Below, piece by piece: positions 10,991-23,749 of a stretch of DNA of 64,000 nucleotides (position 1 is its first letter; every line of letters begins with the position of its first letter). Under the pieces are notes generated by a model, which worked only from the letters and a program-made list of their open reading frames with translations, searched no databases and was not told the origin of the DNA. Origin of the DNA: Pomphorhynchus laevis (lineage: Eukaryota; Acanthocephala; Palaeacanthocephala; Echinorhynchida; Pomphorhynchidae); contig WNNJ02000053.1 in the NCBI GenBank assembly GCA_012934845.2, positions 1 through 64,000 of the forward strand. Direction: 5' to 3'. The translations under genes were made by a program, and so were the position numbers.

Positions 10991-11064
10991 GTCCTGTAAA
11001 TATACAAAACTATAAAGAAGAAATTACTTGATATTTTCAATACTCTGTTTTATATTTGTCCCGA

Positions 11065-11310
11065 TTTATAATCAAATCAGCTAACTGAATCTACGTATTT
11101 AATATAATTATAAAATAAACAAAACATAATAATGCTAAATCAAAATTTAATAATTTAATAATAAAATAAATAATTGTTAATAAAATAAATAATTGTTTTA
11201 AGATTTTTTATAATTTAAATCAAGTTAAAATAAAAAATTTAAATTTAAAATTATCGTCATTTTTATAAATTGACTAATAAATAACAGACGTTGCATCAGA
11301 ATAAGAAAAC
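11065..11310 (-). repeat. PLE tail repeat, antisense 3' part
   Basis: Reverse complement of about 6450-6690, from the GTAGACTCAGTTAGCTGATT end through to the ATTCTGATACAACGTCTG block. The half with the hammerhead-like pieces is missing. Confidence 0.8.
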
Positions 11311-12840
11311 TAATATTATTAGCGTGAATGTATTTGAAATGTAAACTTTTACTATTATATTTATCAAAGCTAAAGTAAAAGTTTGTTTTTACTGATTTTA
11401 GTTAAAACAACTTTTTTAGTTTCTTAATAAATTTTAAAAAGAAAATTTTTAGATTATAATTTAAGCATGTTCAAATCAAAGGTTGATACATAGCGTTTTC
11501 CAATTTAAAATAACAATCACTTAGCTAAGTACGTATTTAAAGATGCTATCTTTCAAATAGTAAAATCAAATTTTATTTTTATTCTCTGATTCTGAAGAGG
11601 AACCTGTAGCTGATATTTTCCAATAGACTTTACAAGTTGTGATATTATTTTAAATGGATCACCTACATGTTATACGACCTTGTTGTACAATTTTTACGTC
11701 CCAGGTGCATTATGTCATCCGAGGAAATAACAAAACATGTAAATTAGATACTTTCGCTTTGCTTCGTATCTAATTTTTATCGGGGTTGGAAAACAGAATC
11801 AATTGACAAATTGTACATAAATCAAGAAAAAAGAAACAATATATTATAGTACGCTTCAAAATGTATAAGAACAAGGATTGAAAAGTATGCCTAATCTTTG
11901 TAAACTGATATTCTCAATATAGTTTCTATTCTTATTGTTACCCCTGTGTATATATTATTTTATAATTTTTTACACTATAAAAATAATTTTTTGAGATTCT
12001 CGAATAAGAAACTGTAAGCTTATAATAAAATGTAAGTGACATGCAAAATTGCTTCTAGTACGTGTTTGGTATTTCTAATTTCATAGCAGTCCAACCAAAG
12101 AATTAAGTTTGAATTAGAGTTTGTATAATTCGTTACGAAATAGAATTATGTATGAAAATTAAAAATATAAGCTTCTAATGCTATTACTTTACACGTTTCT
12201 TATGTTACAAATGTTATTAGAATTTGTTGAATACAAACGATAAGGTTTTTATGTAATGATCAGATTGGATTCGATATCGAAAATCCTTTTCCGATAGAAA
12301 TTAATGATTAATGCCTTTCAGTAAAATATTGTCTTTAAAAATTAAATTATCACATTACATTTTTCTACATATAACTGATAAAACTAGCTGGTAAAAAATA
12401 TAAAATTTCATGACGAAGATTTTACTGGTCGAAACGAAGAAAATTTTTTTGTCTATTGTCCGTGTTTATATCATTTATTAGAAAACAAAAAATTAGACAA
12501 ATTTTAGTTTATTTTCATTTTATAAAAAAGTCAACAGCTCAAATTTTGCTCTTCGTACCAGATAGTCAAGTGTGTTTATTTAAGTTTGTATTAACTTGAT
12601 ACAAATCATTAGGTCAAGTGTTGTAAAAACTGGTTATGGATCTGATATTTTCAAACGACTTGCTATTTAGCGCAAATGATTAATGCAGATGGTGGAAAAT
12701 TTCACTTCAATACGTACTATTCTTCCATAATATTAAATTATTATGTAGCAGTAACTGCACAGAGAAAATATAATTTGTAGTTTAAATTATAAAAGATAAA
12801 TCGCTTGTATAAAACATTAAATTACTTTTTCTATTTGCTT
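11311..12840. other. Spacer without recognised features
   Basis: A+T-rich, stops in all frames, no repeat shared with the rest of the window that I could see. Confidence 0.5.
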
Positions 12841-12847
12841 GAAAGAG

Positions 12848-13622
12848 AAAACGAGGCTAAATGGTCCTTATATTGTTATTATTATATTGAGTCCTTGCTC
12901 TTTAAAGAGTCCTTGCTCTTTTGAACTGCTCACTTGTAATTCTTCTAACCCGATCACTCTAGATCTCGCCATTATATACCGTCCTGGTTCATCTGATCCT
13001 ACTTCCTTGTTTTTTACCGGACTCGCTGACCTTCTGTCCCACTGTTCTTTGTGCTCAATTCCTTCAATCGTTCTTGGCGACTTCAACATCCGCCTCGACC
13101 GCCTCTCTTCCACCGAGTCCATCCAGTTCATCAACATTCTATCAAACTACAAACCCATCTCCACTGTCCCCACACATATCCTTTATGGAGAACTCGACAT
13201 CATCGCTGACCCTGATCATTTTACTGCTTACACCTCACTGTCCATCTCCGATCCTGGTCTATCCGATCACTTTCTCGTCACCCTTGTTCTCTTTTTCAAC
13301 CACACCCCTCCTCACACACCTACAATCCTACGTCGCCCTTGTAGAAATCTGGACCTCTCCCTTCTACGCTCTGCCTTACTCAAATCGTCTATATCCTATC
13401 CCACAATAACATATTTCTCTCCTCATGATCTCGCATTTCTATTCGACTCTGAACTCACATCCACTCTCGATATTCTCTTGCCCTTCAAGCCTCACTGACA
13501 CCGCCGCTTGTACCGTGCCCCATGGTTTGACATCCAATGCCTACTCTCAATGAGTCACCTACGCCATGCTTTTCGAATCTATCACTGCTCTCTCAGACGT
13601 GATTTCCGCTCGATCACTCCTT
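12848..13622 (+). mobile_element. Second CR1/L2-like LINE copy, endonuclease part only
   Basis: Very similar to 1728-2510. The frame covers AIIYRPGSSDP (about 12970-13002), VLGDFN (13071-13088), DIIADPDHF and LSDHFLVTL, and stays open to 13498. It therefore keeps more of the endonuclease in one frame than the longer copy does. The match then continues in broken form to GATTTCCGCTCGATCACTCC and stops abruptly at a GC-rich palindrome at 13623. The loss of the reverse transcriptase at the 3' side is unusual for a LINE, whose truncations are normally 5', and suggests a later deletion or insertion at the palindrome. Confidence 0.9.
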
Positions 13623-13660
13623 CATTTGCGGGCCCCTACGTATGTAGGGGCCCGCAAATG
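13623..13660. repeat. Perfect GC-rich palindrome
   Basis: CATTTGCGGGCCCCTAC, then GTAT, then the exact reverse complement: 17-bp arms with a 4-base loop, far more GC-rich than its surroundings. It sits exactly where homology to the LINE ends. It could be two abutting terminal inverted repeats left by a DNA transposon, or a hairpin formed at a repair junction. Confidence 0.9.
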
Positions 13661-15290
13661 TCAATACCGCAATGCGAATCTTAGAGAGTTTACTAAAAAG
13701 AAATGTTTGAGAAATGTTATTTTCCACACCCTTTGAAAGAAAACGTTCATTGAATTTTTCATTCCTATGATTGTGTTTTCATCATAATAATTAAACAATC
13801 GATCAGGATATTGTTTAGTAACAAACACGATGAATGATCAACAACATTAGTTGTAGTATTTTACTTGGTTTAGCTTGTAATAGATCATCAATTGAATAAG
13901 AAACATTGGTTCTACTTACCAATAGTAGATATTATTTATATCATCAATTCTTTCGCAGTACAAATAATTTGATTGCTCTTCCGTAACACTTTTAGATTGT
14001 AAGTGAATGTAAAATTACCTAAAAAGATGCACACGCATCGAAACGTTTAGATTCGTAAATAAAAAAGTTCGCTTTCTTGTTTTTCCAATTTAAATTTAAA
14101 AGAAAGTTTGAGCAATTGATTACAAAGAAAGTAGCTTATAAAACTATTCTATAGATTAAATAATAAATATAAACGATTTGTAATTTAAAATTGTTTTACT
14201 GACGCAGTTTCAAAAACGATTTCCACAACCATGAACCCAAATTAAATATTTCATTTATCCACTAAATATCCACAACGTACTAAAAATATATTATTTCCAT
14301 AAAGAATCCAGTTAATCCATTTATTAAAATATAGAAAAATTAAAAATTATATATTTTAATTATTTATTATTAATAACATATGCCATTCGAAATTACAGCA
14401 TTTTTTAATTTGATATTGAATCAATTAATAAGTAAATTTATGTTATTAATATATCTATGTTAAATCAATATATAGCTGAATTTGTAGGTAATTATAAAAG
14501 TCAATATTGATCTAACGAAGTTGTCAGTTTTAATCTTCTTTGTACAAAAAGCAAAACCATTTATTTAATAGCAAATATATGCGACGCTATTTTGATTTAA
14601 CAGGTTATATTGGCTTCGAGATGATACACACTTTCATCATCTATGATATTTACATAAATCATAGCCTCGTGATAGACTATACGATATTAAAAACCAATTT
14701 TTTATTGTATTCTAACATGCAAAATGCGACTAATTCCATCAAAAATGCAAGATTCGTGCGAGGGAATGATAATCGAATTATATTAGCAATGGGTTTAATT
14801 CAATTAGTTACGATAATTTAATACGAGATTACTAGTCTGGAATCAATGCTGCTTCTTTAAAATATTAGCAATTACTTCGAAGAGGCCTTTGTATTTAAAT
14901 AAGCACAAATCATAAGTTGTTTGATCTAATTATTTATAAAAATGTCGAAATTTCTTGAAACAAAATAAATTATTACTTTTATAATATTTTCGAAATAATT
15001 TAGTATGTCAGATTTGCGACTTCTGGACTATTCTTTGCCAATCAACTTTTTTCCACACTTATTATATTCATTAGTCGCTATTTCTTGAAAATTATGAATT
15101 AATAAGTCATATTTAATTAATTACAGACAATTTGAATATTTAAATTAAATATTTCAAATATCTAGACTACAAATTTTAATGAAGTTTTTGATCATTGAAC
15201 CTAATTTCCAGATATTGTCAAAATACATGTCATAATTACATATCCAAATGCATGATGTGATAATGTAGCATTTCCAAAATACATTTTTGA
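13661..15290. other. Spacer without recognised features
   Basis: A+T-rich. A 93-codon plus-strand frame (14540-14821, doubtful start) shows no motif I recognise and is not called a gene. Confidence 0.45.
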
Positions 15291-15299
15291 CATGCATTT

Positions 15300-16090
15300 G
15301 GCACAGCCGCCATTTTGTCTATGAATAGAATCCGAAACCTTACAGCTTAGTAATTCTTCATGATAATATCTAATCTTAATTCTAATGCAGGGTTAGATAT
15401 ATATTAGATGTATTATTTTTCATTAAATAGAAATGGTAATTGAAAGTGCAATACTACAGGTGTAGTGTATATAATATAATGCACAGGTGTAGTGTATATA
15501 ACATAATGCACAGGTGAACTGCTATATGTAATAAAAACACATCAAATGTTAAATACTAGATTTAGGCAGCATATATATAATATACTGCATAATAGTCAAA
15601 CTGTATTTCATAAACATAGGAGATTAATAGAAAATAATATAAAAATATGTAAATATAGAAGAAAATAAATCAATGTTAAATCAAAAAATATTAGAAAAAG
15701 AAGATTTTTAGATTAACACGCTTAATTTAATATATCCGTTAGAATTGAATGGCATGGTACAAATTTCATAAGAGGAAATACGTCATTAGCGTGTATTTAA
15801 CTCCACTTTTATGTTGGGTCGAGGAATAGGAGGCGAAACCTGATAGCATATAAGTTTATCCTGATTACCTCTAATTTTTATTCTTGTAAATCGTCTATTA
15901 TTCATTAGTCAATTCATAAAAATTGATTATTATTTTAAATTTCAATTTTAAATTTTAACTTGCTATAAGTTATATTAAATTTGATAAAATTATTTATTAT
16001 TTATTATTTAATTATTTATTATTTATCATTATGTTTTATTATAAATAATTTACTATAAGTAGACTCAGTTACATGATCTGATATATTAAT
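15300..16090 (+). repeat. PLE tail repeats, two diverged copies
   Basis: A weak copy at about 15300-15430 (ATCCGAAACCTTACAGC, then TTCTTCATGATAAT) and a clearer one at about 15765-16090 with TTATGTTGGGTCGAGGAA, GGCGAAACCTGATAGCA and TATCCTGATTACCTC. Between them two near-copies of ACAGGTGTAGTGTATATAA lie at 15455-15520. Confidence 0.7.
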
Positions 16091-17439
16091 CAGTTCATAA
16101 AAATTGATATATTAAAAAATTCTTATAAAATAAAAATCTGAATTATAGAAAATCTTAAAGATTAAAATATTTATTTTTGAATTTATATATAGTACAAAGT
16201 TGACTCAGTTGATTAATCTGATTACCTTAATTGATTTGACAAAAAAATGAATGGATTATTTATATAAATTTAAATTTTAGAATTTTTCAAGATTACTTTA
16301 TTTTGCAAAAATCGTAGAATTGTACTAAAATGAGCAGATAATAAACATGGATAATATTTTCTTATTAATTTTTTGTTACGAAGCAAATTTACCACAATAT
16401 CTCGAAAATTATCTATTAAAATTATAAAATTATATAAAATTATCTAAAATTATTTATCTCATGGTAAAATCTCAAAAATCTCGTGGTAAACTGTTTTCAA
16501 GATTAAAATATTTATTTTAAATTTATTTGAAATACAAAGACATTGTATATTATGATTATAAAGACTTAGTTATACATTGTATATTATCTATTAATCCGAT
16601 AATAATAAATTTGGGTTATAAAAATTATTTTTTATGATTAAGATGTTTTTGAATTTATTTAGTAGAAAATACGTAGATTCAGTTTACTGATCTAATTATG
16701 AGTTACGCAAATGTGCAAATAACTTATTTGAACATACGTTTTAATTACTATAAAAATTGATGTTTATTATTGATGTTTATCAAATGTTTATTAATCAGAC
16801 GGGTGTTTTATAAGTTCATATGATGAAGTTATTTTTGTTAGCATCAACACCATTAACGAAATTTTAGCATAACAATAACAAAAACATGATAACTATACAA
16901 CGAGCTTCTCTGTTACCATCGTAATCGAAGCCAAGCGGTCAATAGTTAGAACTTTAATAAATGCAAATCAAATAAAGAGCTTTATAAAGCAATAAAGTGT
17001 AGCCCTTAACACACTTCTGTGTAAAGCTAGGAATTCTCGAAATCCTTTAGCTACTTAATGTAACTATATAAATGTTAACATACCTGTATTAGAATTACAG
17101 ACGAACAAAATTGTTAGTGGACTTAAAAAATACAATTTGTTACTTTTAAATATCATCAGAATTTTTGTGTACACCCGAGATTCAAATGAATTTGATTTTT
17201 AAGTGCTTGGCTGTATAAAATGATATTGCTCCCTGTATTTAATGTTTAATCGAGAAAATGTTATGCTGATGTTTAATTACCTAAGAGTATACGGAAAACT
17301 TGTCTTAAAATTGACCACAATATTTTGTGATTTTCCGTATTTGACAATAATATTTTATGAAAATTTATTTTTTTTAAATTAAATTTTCATTAAAAAATTA
17401 AATTAAATTCTTTACAAATTGAAAAACTTTTATTTTAAA
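16091..17439. other. Degenerate AT-rich spacer with tail-repeat echoes
   Basis: Short echoes of the tail-repeat end (GTAGACTCAGTT and variants) recur near 16055, 16205 and 16675, each followed by a similar TGATCTGAT-like block. This suggests old tandem decay of the same repeat. No gene seen. Confidence 0.4.
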
Positions 17440-19130
17440 ATTGATATGCCTGTGCAGTCATTGTTACTAATTTAACTATTAAAATTTTGATGACTATTTT
17501 TATTCTACACGCTACTTTATTTCTACGCCAACAGCAGTACTCTAGATTTAAGTATTGGTTGACCTCATCAGCAACTGATCCAATACCTACATTTCGCATT
17601 TCGGTTCTTTTACTGTTGGCTGATGATTACTGGACTCGTCTGCTTTATTGACATTTAGATTTAATAAAAGACTCTCATCTTACATTTTGCAAATTTAATT
17701 GAAATCCTTTCTGATTTTAAATTAAATCAGCGTTGGTAGTGGAAGGTACTGCATTCAATTTGAAAACCTACCTAGTTTTACAATTAATTGCTGGTCATCC
17801 ATAGCTTGTTGCCTAATTTTAAGCTGATATGCCTGTGCAGTCATTTTTACTATTGAAATTTTGATGACTATTTTAATACTCCTAGCTGCTTCAATCATAT
17901 ATATAAACCAACAAAAATATGCTACATTTTTGTATTTGTGGACATCATCAGATACTGATCCAATACCTCCCTTTTAAGTTTTTCGAACATTTTAATGTGG
18001 GCTGACAATCACTCGACTCGTATTATTTATTGACAATTAGATTGAATGAAAGACTCGTCTTACATTTCGCAAATTTAATTCAAATTATTTATGATTTCAA
18101 ATTAAATCAGCGTTGGTAGGGGATGATACTACATTCAATTTGAAAACCTACCTATTTTTACAATTAATTGATATTATCAAACTAGTCATCTATAGTTTGC
18201 TTCCTAATTTTAAGTTGATATACCTGTGCAGTCATTGTTACCACTGAAATTTTGATTACTATTTTATTCTGCATACTGCTTTAATTTTATCCATAAACCA
18301 ACAGCAGGACGCTACATTTCAGTATTGGTGGAACTCAGCAGCTACTGATTCAAGCATTTCACGATACCTACATATTACGTGCCCACATTTCACGTGTCGT
18401 TTCTTTCAATGTTTGCTGACGATCACTGGACTCGTTTGCTTAATTGGCATTTAGATTTAATAAAAGACTCGTCTTACATTTTGCAAATTTAATTGAAATT
18501 CTTCCTGATTTCAAATTAAATCAGCGTTGGTATAGGAAGGTACTACATTCAATTTGAAAACCTACCTACTTTTACAATTAATTGCTAGTCATCCATAGTT
18601 TGTCTCCTAATTTTAAGCTGATATGCCTCTGCAGTCATTTTACTATTGAAATTTTGATGACTATTTTAATACTCCTAGCTGCTTCAATCATATCTATAAA
18701 CCAACAGCAGTACTCTACATTTCAGTATTTGTGTACCGCATCAGCTACGTATCCAATACCTTTCTTTTACGTTTTTCGGACCTTTTAATGTGTGCTGACA
18801 ATCACTAGGATCGTCTGCTTTTATGGGCAATTAGATTTAATGAAAGATTTTCGTTTTACATTTCGCAAATTTAATTGAAATCATTTCTGATTTTAAATTA
18901 AATCTGCGTTGATAGGAGGTGCAACCTTCAATTTATAAACCTACCTATTTTTACAATTAATATTATTAAACTAGTCATCTATAGTTTGTTTCCTAATTTT
19001 AAGTTGATATACCTGTTAAGTCATTGCTACTATTGACTATTTTTATTCTGTACGCTACTTTAATCCTATATACGCCAACAGCAGTACGCTACATTTTCAA
19101 TTAATTTCAAAAATAGGTAGGTTTTCTAAT
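17440..19130 (+). repeat. 390-bp repeat array, sense
   Basis: More than four head-to-tail units. The landmark CCTGTGCAGTCATTGTTAC or a variant recurs at about 17449, 17829, 18220, 18624 and 19008, a spacing of 380-404 bases. Units are 80-95% alike by eye. The segment 17960-18790 is the near-identical inverted partner of 9738-10560. Confidence 0.9.
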
Positions 19131-19455
19131 TAAAGCTAGAACATTCCCCTACCATCGCTGATTTAATTTGAAATCAGGAAGGATTTCAATTAAATTTGCA
19201 AAATGTAAGATGAGAGTTTTTTTTGTTAAATCTAAATGTCAATAAAGCAGACGACTCGAGTAATCGTCAGCCAACAGTAAAAGGACCGAAATGCGAAATG
19301 TAGGTATTAGATCAGTTGCTGATGAGGTCAACCAATACTTAAATCTAGAGTACTGCTGTTGGCGTAGAAATAAAGTAGCGTGTAGAATAAAAATAGCTAT
19401 CAAAATTTTAATAGTAACAATGACTGCATAGGTATATCAACTTAAAATTTAAATT
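19095..19455 (-). repeat. 390-bp repeat unit, antisense
   Basis: One antisense unit abutting the sense array, making a tail-to-tail junction near 19095-19130. It ends in GACTGCATAGGTATATCAAC. Confidence 0.85.
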
Positions 19456-20940
19456 ATGAACATAAACTTAGAATAATGAATACAAATATTTATCAAAATT
19501 TCAACCTTTTATTTTTATACATTTTCTTGTCCGAAACTTAACAAAGACGTGAGAGGTAATTCACTACTTATTTGGAGTAAACTAAATTTATTAAAACAAT
19601 TTTTTAAATTGTTTTCTAATTATTTTGTCAACTTTGATTATTATAGATTATCATTAATTTTAATAAATCATTAAACTTTTAATTAATTTATAAAATAATT
19701 ATAATTATCTCAATAATTAAACCATTTTAATTGAACCGATGCTTATTTTTTATTGTACATTTTTATAATAATTTAAAAATGATTATATTCTACAATATAA
19801 TAATTTTGGTACAAAAATAATTGAGTATACAATTATCATCGTATAATTGTACAAGTAAAATTCGTATGTGTAATAATAAATTAAACGCATTTGATATGAC
19901 CTTTGTAAAGGTCATATGGTATATGACCTTAACAGATTCGTTAATGCAAATTACAATAATTCAAACTTTGTAATTTTAGATACATTGAATATATAATTCA
20001 AATTTGTGTATTTTCAAGTTAATTAAATGTCAATGCAAAGTTTAATATGCTTATGTAAATTCTTCACGAGTGATTCATTCTATGATTTATATTTCCTGTT
20101 TAATATCACCAAATGATGAGCAATAATAAAACTGTTCAGCAGTTTCTCTGCATCCAATGTGTGGAAAATATAGTGAAGCTGTTTTTTTATCTGAATGTTC
20201 GTTTTATTAGTAACATGCCGGTATGATAACTTATGGAAGTAAATCAATTTAATAGATAATTTAATATATAAATAAATGAGTGTCAGTGAAAGTTATAAAG
20301 TTCAAATTTTCAATATCATCTATAAAGGATGTTTACAATTTTTAAACAAAAAAATAAAGCAGAAAAATTAAAAATGATATATTGGATTCAATATTATTGA
20401 ATCATTGTTGCTCAAATTTATAAATATCATATTTATAAATATTTAGCATTTTAGTATAATATAATATTAAAATTTGACATTTGTTGGTTGATAATTAGCA
20501 TTTACAAATTATAATCCCGCTAAAACAACTTTATGATAAAAAACAACGGTAAGGAGGTTAAATCTACTATGAATCTACTATATTCTGATGATTTTATACT
20601 ATTATTGACTAATATTATAATATTGATAGTTATTATCTAATTGATAGTTATTATATTATTTTGACAGTAAACTTGTGAATAAAGGGGAAATGAAAGATAA
20701 CTTTTTAATTCTTGTTGCAAAATAAATTAAAAATTTAGATGAAAAATATAACTAAAATTTAACTAAAAATTAATTACTTTAAAAGATAATTTGATTAAAT
20801 TTTAATTTTTAAGAAATTAATCCTAATAATTTATTAAATGTAAAAAATGGTTTTCATTGTAAAAACATGTTTCTTGATCATTTGTTAGATTGAAAAATTT
20901 CTTTTCATTTTTATTTCGAATTGTAAAATAAAATTGTAAA
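19456..20940. other. Spacer with AGGTCA-type palindromes
   Basis: No gene seen. At 19897-19929 three TGACCT/AGGTCA half-sites occur in alternating orientation (897-902, 909-914, 924-929). They resemble nuclear-receptor half-sites, but no nearby gene gives this meaning. Confidence 0.4.
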
Positions 20941-21066
20941 CAAGACTGTGCTTCGCTGTATAGCATCAACTTTTGTCAAACAAATCAAATCTAAAATAGT
21001 ATTGGCAAATCATAGTGACAGGTTTTGTTTGCACACATTCTATTCTATAACAAAATTAAATTTTAT

Positions 21067-21200
21067 GAGAGTGTGTGAGACCATTCCGCGTGAATTATGT
21101 ACGCAATCATTTTTAGCCAGACGCGGAAGAACGACGATAACAGTAGCAAGTACCGTTTCGTCATCACAATGACTCATCAGTGCCATACATTTTATGAAAT
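21067..21200 (-). ncRNA. Hammerhead ribozyme core, conventional order
   Basis: On the minus strand: CTGATGA (plus 21174-21180), then GTCAT-TGTG-ATGAC (a perfect 5-bp stem II with a tetraloop), then GAAA (plus 21156-21159). Stem III could be CGGTA/TATCG, closing an 11-base loop, followed by UC; or a 2-bp CG/CG followed by the GUC at plus 21120-21122. The second choice leaves TGGC after the cut and TATGGCA before CTGATGA, which pair only in part in this copy. All conserved core bases are present. A related copy sits at 54.7 kb inside an inverted-repeat element. The 74-codon plus-strand frame here (20948-21172) is an artefact of this repeat. Confidence 0.65.
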
Positions 21201-21261
21201 CAGTAATTTTTTCCCTTCAAAAGAAATAAGCATTAACATTAAATTAAATGTTTATTGTAAT

Positions 21262-21440
21262 TTAAAATAATTTAAACATTATCCTCACAGTTATTGATCC
21301 TATTCGTGAGACATCACTACTAATCAGCCTGAGTGGGTCTCATCCTGGGTAGGTCTGGGTCAGCAGCTGATGATACCCAACTAGGTTGATTAGTAGTGCT
21401 GTATTAAGAATAGGATCAATACCTGTGAGGATAATGTCGT
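21262..21440. mobile_element. Foldback element with 55-base arms
   Basis: The left arm begins ACATTATCCTCACAG and ends near ATCAGCCT; the right arm is its inverted copy ending CTGTGAGGATAATGT. The centre contains GGGTCAGCAGCTGATGATACCC. A related half-element at 57.72-57.83 kb (antisense) also has GGGTCGAAAC about 25 bases before the matching position. This makes a third repeat in which a GAAAC strand precedes a CTGATGA-like strand. Confidence 0.7.
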
Positions 21441-23749
21441 GCTACAACAAGAAGAATTTCAGCTCACAGATGTAATCAAGTTAAATTAAATGTTAAAATT
21501 TTTAAAGTAAATTGAATGCTCTTAGTGCTTATTCAAATAAAGTTTAAGACAAGATGACGAATAATTTTCTAAATTGTTCTAATTTATTAGGGATTGATAG
21601 GCCACGTGACACGTCACTACAACATTTAATTATTGATTACATTAGGAAATTAAATCATTTAGCATACACTTAGTTACTATCAATATAATTCGATAGCACT
21701 AGATAATGTGTCACAAGTTTGAAAACATTTAATTTTGTTTCATTATAATCGATCATTATAAGCGATAGTTATTTTATATGTTAAGTGTAAATATTTAATT
21801 TATAGAGATAGCTTGTGAATCAATAGGCTTCTATCCGTTAGTGATAATGCACGTTGTAAAAATTGTCAACTAAAAGGCTTAAGTTGAGTTAATTTTAATC
21901 GTAAAGATTGATGGAACTGGCATCTTATTCACAATTGATTTGGACACTTAGATTTGAGTGAAAGCGAAATTAGCTCTCAATCGTCATTATAAGTAGAATT
22001 CAAATAGGAATGCAGTCATTTTTCAGCAAATGTGAATTATAAGTTTCTATTCTTTTAGCGTTTGCATTTTAATACACTTTTCATAAGCTTGGAAGCACAA
22101 GTAATTATAAGTGAAACACGACTTTCCGTATTGTCTAAAGATACTTTCTATTATTCTGTCACTGGAAATTGAGGGATTTCCATAAAAGTTAATTTAACTT
22201 CTGCCAATAATATCTGGTTCGCGAAAGAAAAGCTAATTCCGTAAAATTTGTATAACCTTGTTTCAATTGTGTTTGTTGGTCTTTATGCTTCAATACACTC
22301 ATTTTTGGTGAAACGAAAGCGTAATGAATGCCGACAAGTTTACCGGTTTACGTGGAGAAATAGAGTTCGTGTTGGAAAGAAATGCGTAGACAGTTTTGCA
22401 TGTCAAGGTCAGTTTTGCTATTTGAATAGAGACATTATTTTTGGGATAAGACGGTTAAATAAAAACTCGTATTCAACAATACTTTACTGAAATAACTCAA
22501 GAGCATAATTGTTTTTTAGCATTTATAGTTGTTTAATTTAATCTAGAAATTTAAAGTTTTTGGTAATAAGAAGGGCAGTCCTCATTCTTGGCCCCTACCA
22601 TTAAACATGTTTTCTTATTATGTCTATTCAGTACATCAATGGTATCTGTTATGCTTGTAGCATTTTTGAATAATTTAAAAATTACAAATATAAAATATAG
22701 TTTTACTAAAGATAATACATTGGAGAAGTCCAAAATGTTTATAATTATGATGCTAACAATCAAGTCATTTATTTATAAAAATATAAATTATTTTTCTAAT
22801 ACAATTTTCAGAAAAAAATATAATTAAATAATATTTATTTTAGTTTAGCATTGTATTGTTATAAAAGTCGTATAATTTTTATGAAGTATGTAAGATTAAC
22901 TTATAACAACCGCTCATTGTATGCAACTTCAAAATTGATAAATTACAATGTATCAGCGAAAATAGCCAATATAAATTCGTATATTAATATTAATTAATAG
23001 TAAATGTTTTATGTTATAGTTTACATAAATGTTCAATTTGAATAGCGGACTATTCAGACATGATTGCAGTCGACGAAATAATAGTCATGACATTACACAC
23101 TTTACGTCCATAATAATGTACCAAATAAATAATGATGTAATTGAAATAAACGAATTCTTGCTTTAACACTTTAAAAATTATTAGTTTCTTTGCGATTAGA
23201 TTTCGGAAATTTAAATGAAAATGTGACAAAACTCGTATTTTGTCACAAATTTACAATTATCACTCTAAACAGCATGGTTTAAATATGACATAGTTAAAGA
23301 TGCTAGAGTTTTACAATAAAAATGTTGATTAAGCAACAGTAGACAAAAACACTTTATATAAAGGTTAAAATATGAAGAATTTGTTTTAAGAATGTTAAAC
23401 ATTACAGAAATCAGATAACAGAGTATACGTATATTATGCGATATATAAATTAAAATAAAGATAAATAATAAATAATTATATAGATTTTATACAATTTATA
23501 TCAAGTTAAAAATTAAAATTGAAATTTAAAGGGTCATGTTTTTTATCAATTGACTTTGTTATCGTTTAACTATATCTGATAGTTCCTGGAAATTTAAAAA
23601 TTTAAATACAAATCTCGATGGATATATTTCTAACTAAATTTAATAATTAATAATAAATAATTATAAATAAATGATTGTTATAATATGTTATATAATTTAT
23701 ATCAAGTCAAAATTTAAAATTAAAATTTAAAATAAACCTAAATTTTATG
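21441..23749. other. Spacer without recognised genes
   Basis: Short frames at 22248-22490 (+), 22551-22763 (-) and 22588-22827 (+) overlap one another or start at non-ATG codons and show no family motif. The first has a hydrophobic start and basic, Cys-containing middle, but I cannot place it. Confidence 0.4.

Noticed and set aside
19897-19929. Nuclear-receptor response element
   Set aside because: Three AGGTCA-type half-sites in alternating orientation can arise from a short palindrome; no gene nearby supports a regulatory role.
20948-21172. 74-codon plus-strand ORF ending in VASTVSSSQ
   Set aside because: The second half is the antisense of a hammerhead repeat that also occurs at 54.7 kb; the start is not ATG.
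22248-22490. Small membrane protein gene
   Set aside because: Non-ATG start, no splice or promoter support, and no family resemblance; length is not exceptional for this DNA.
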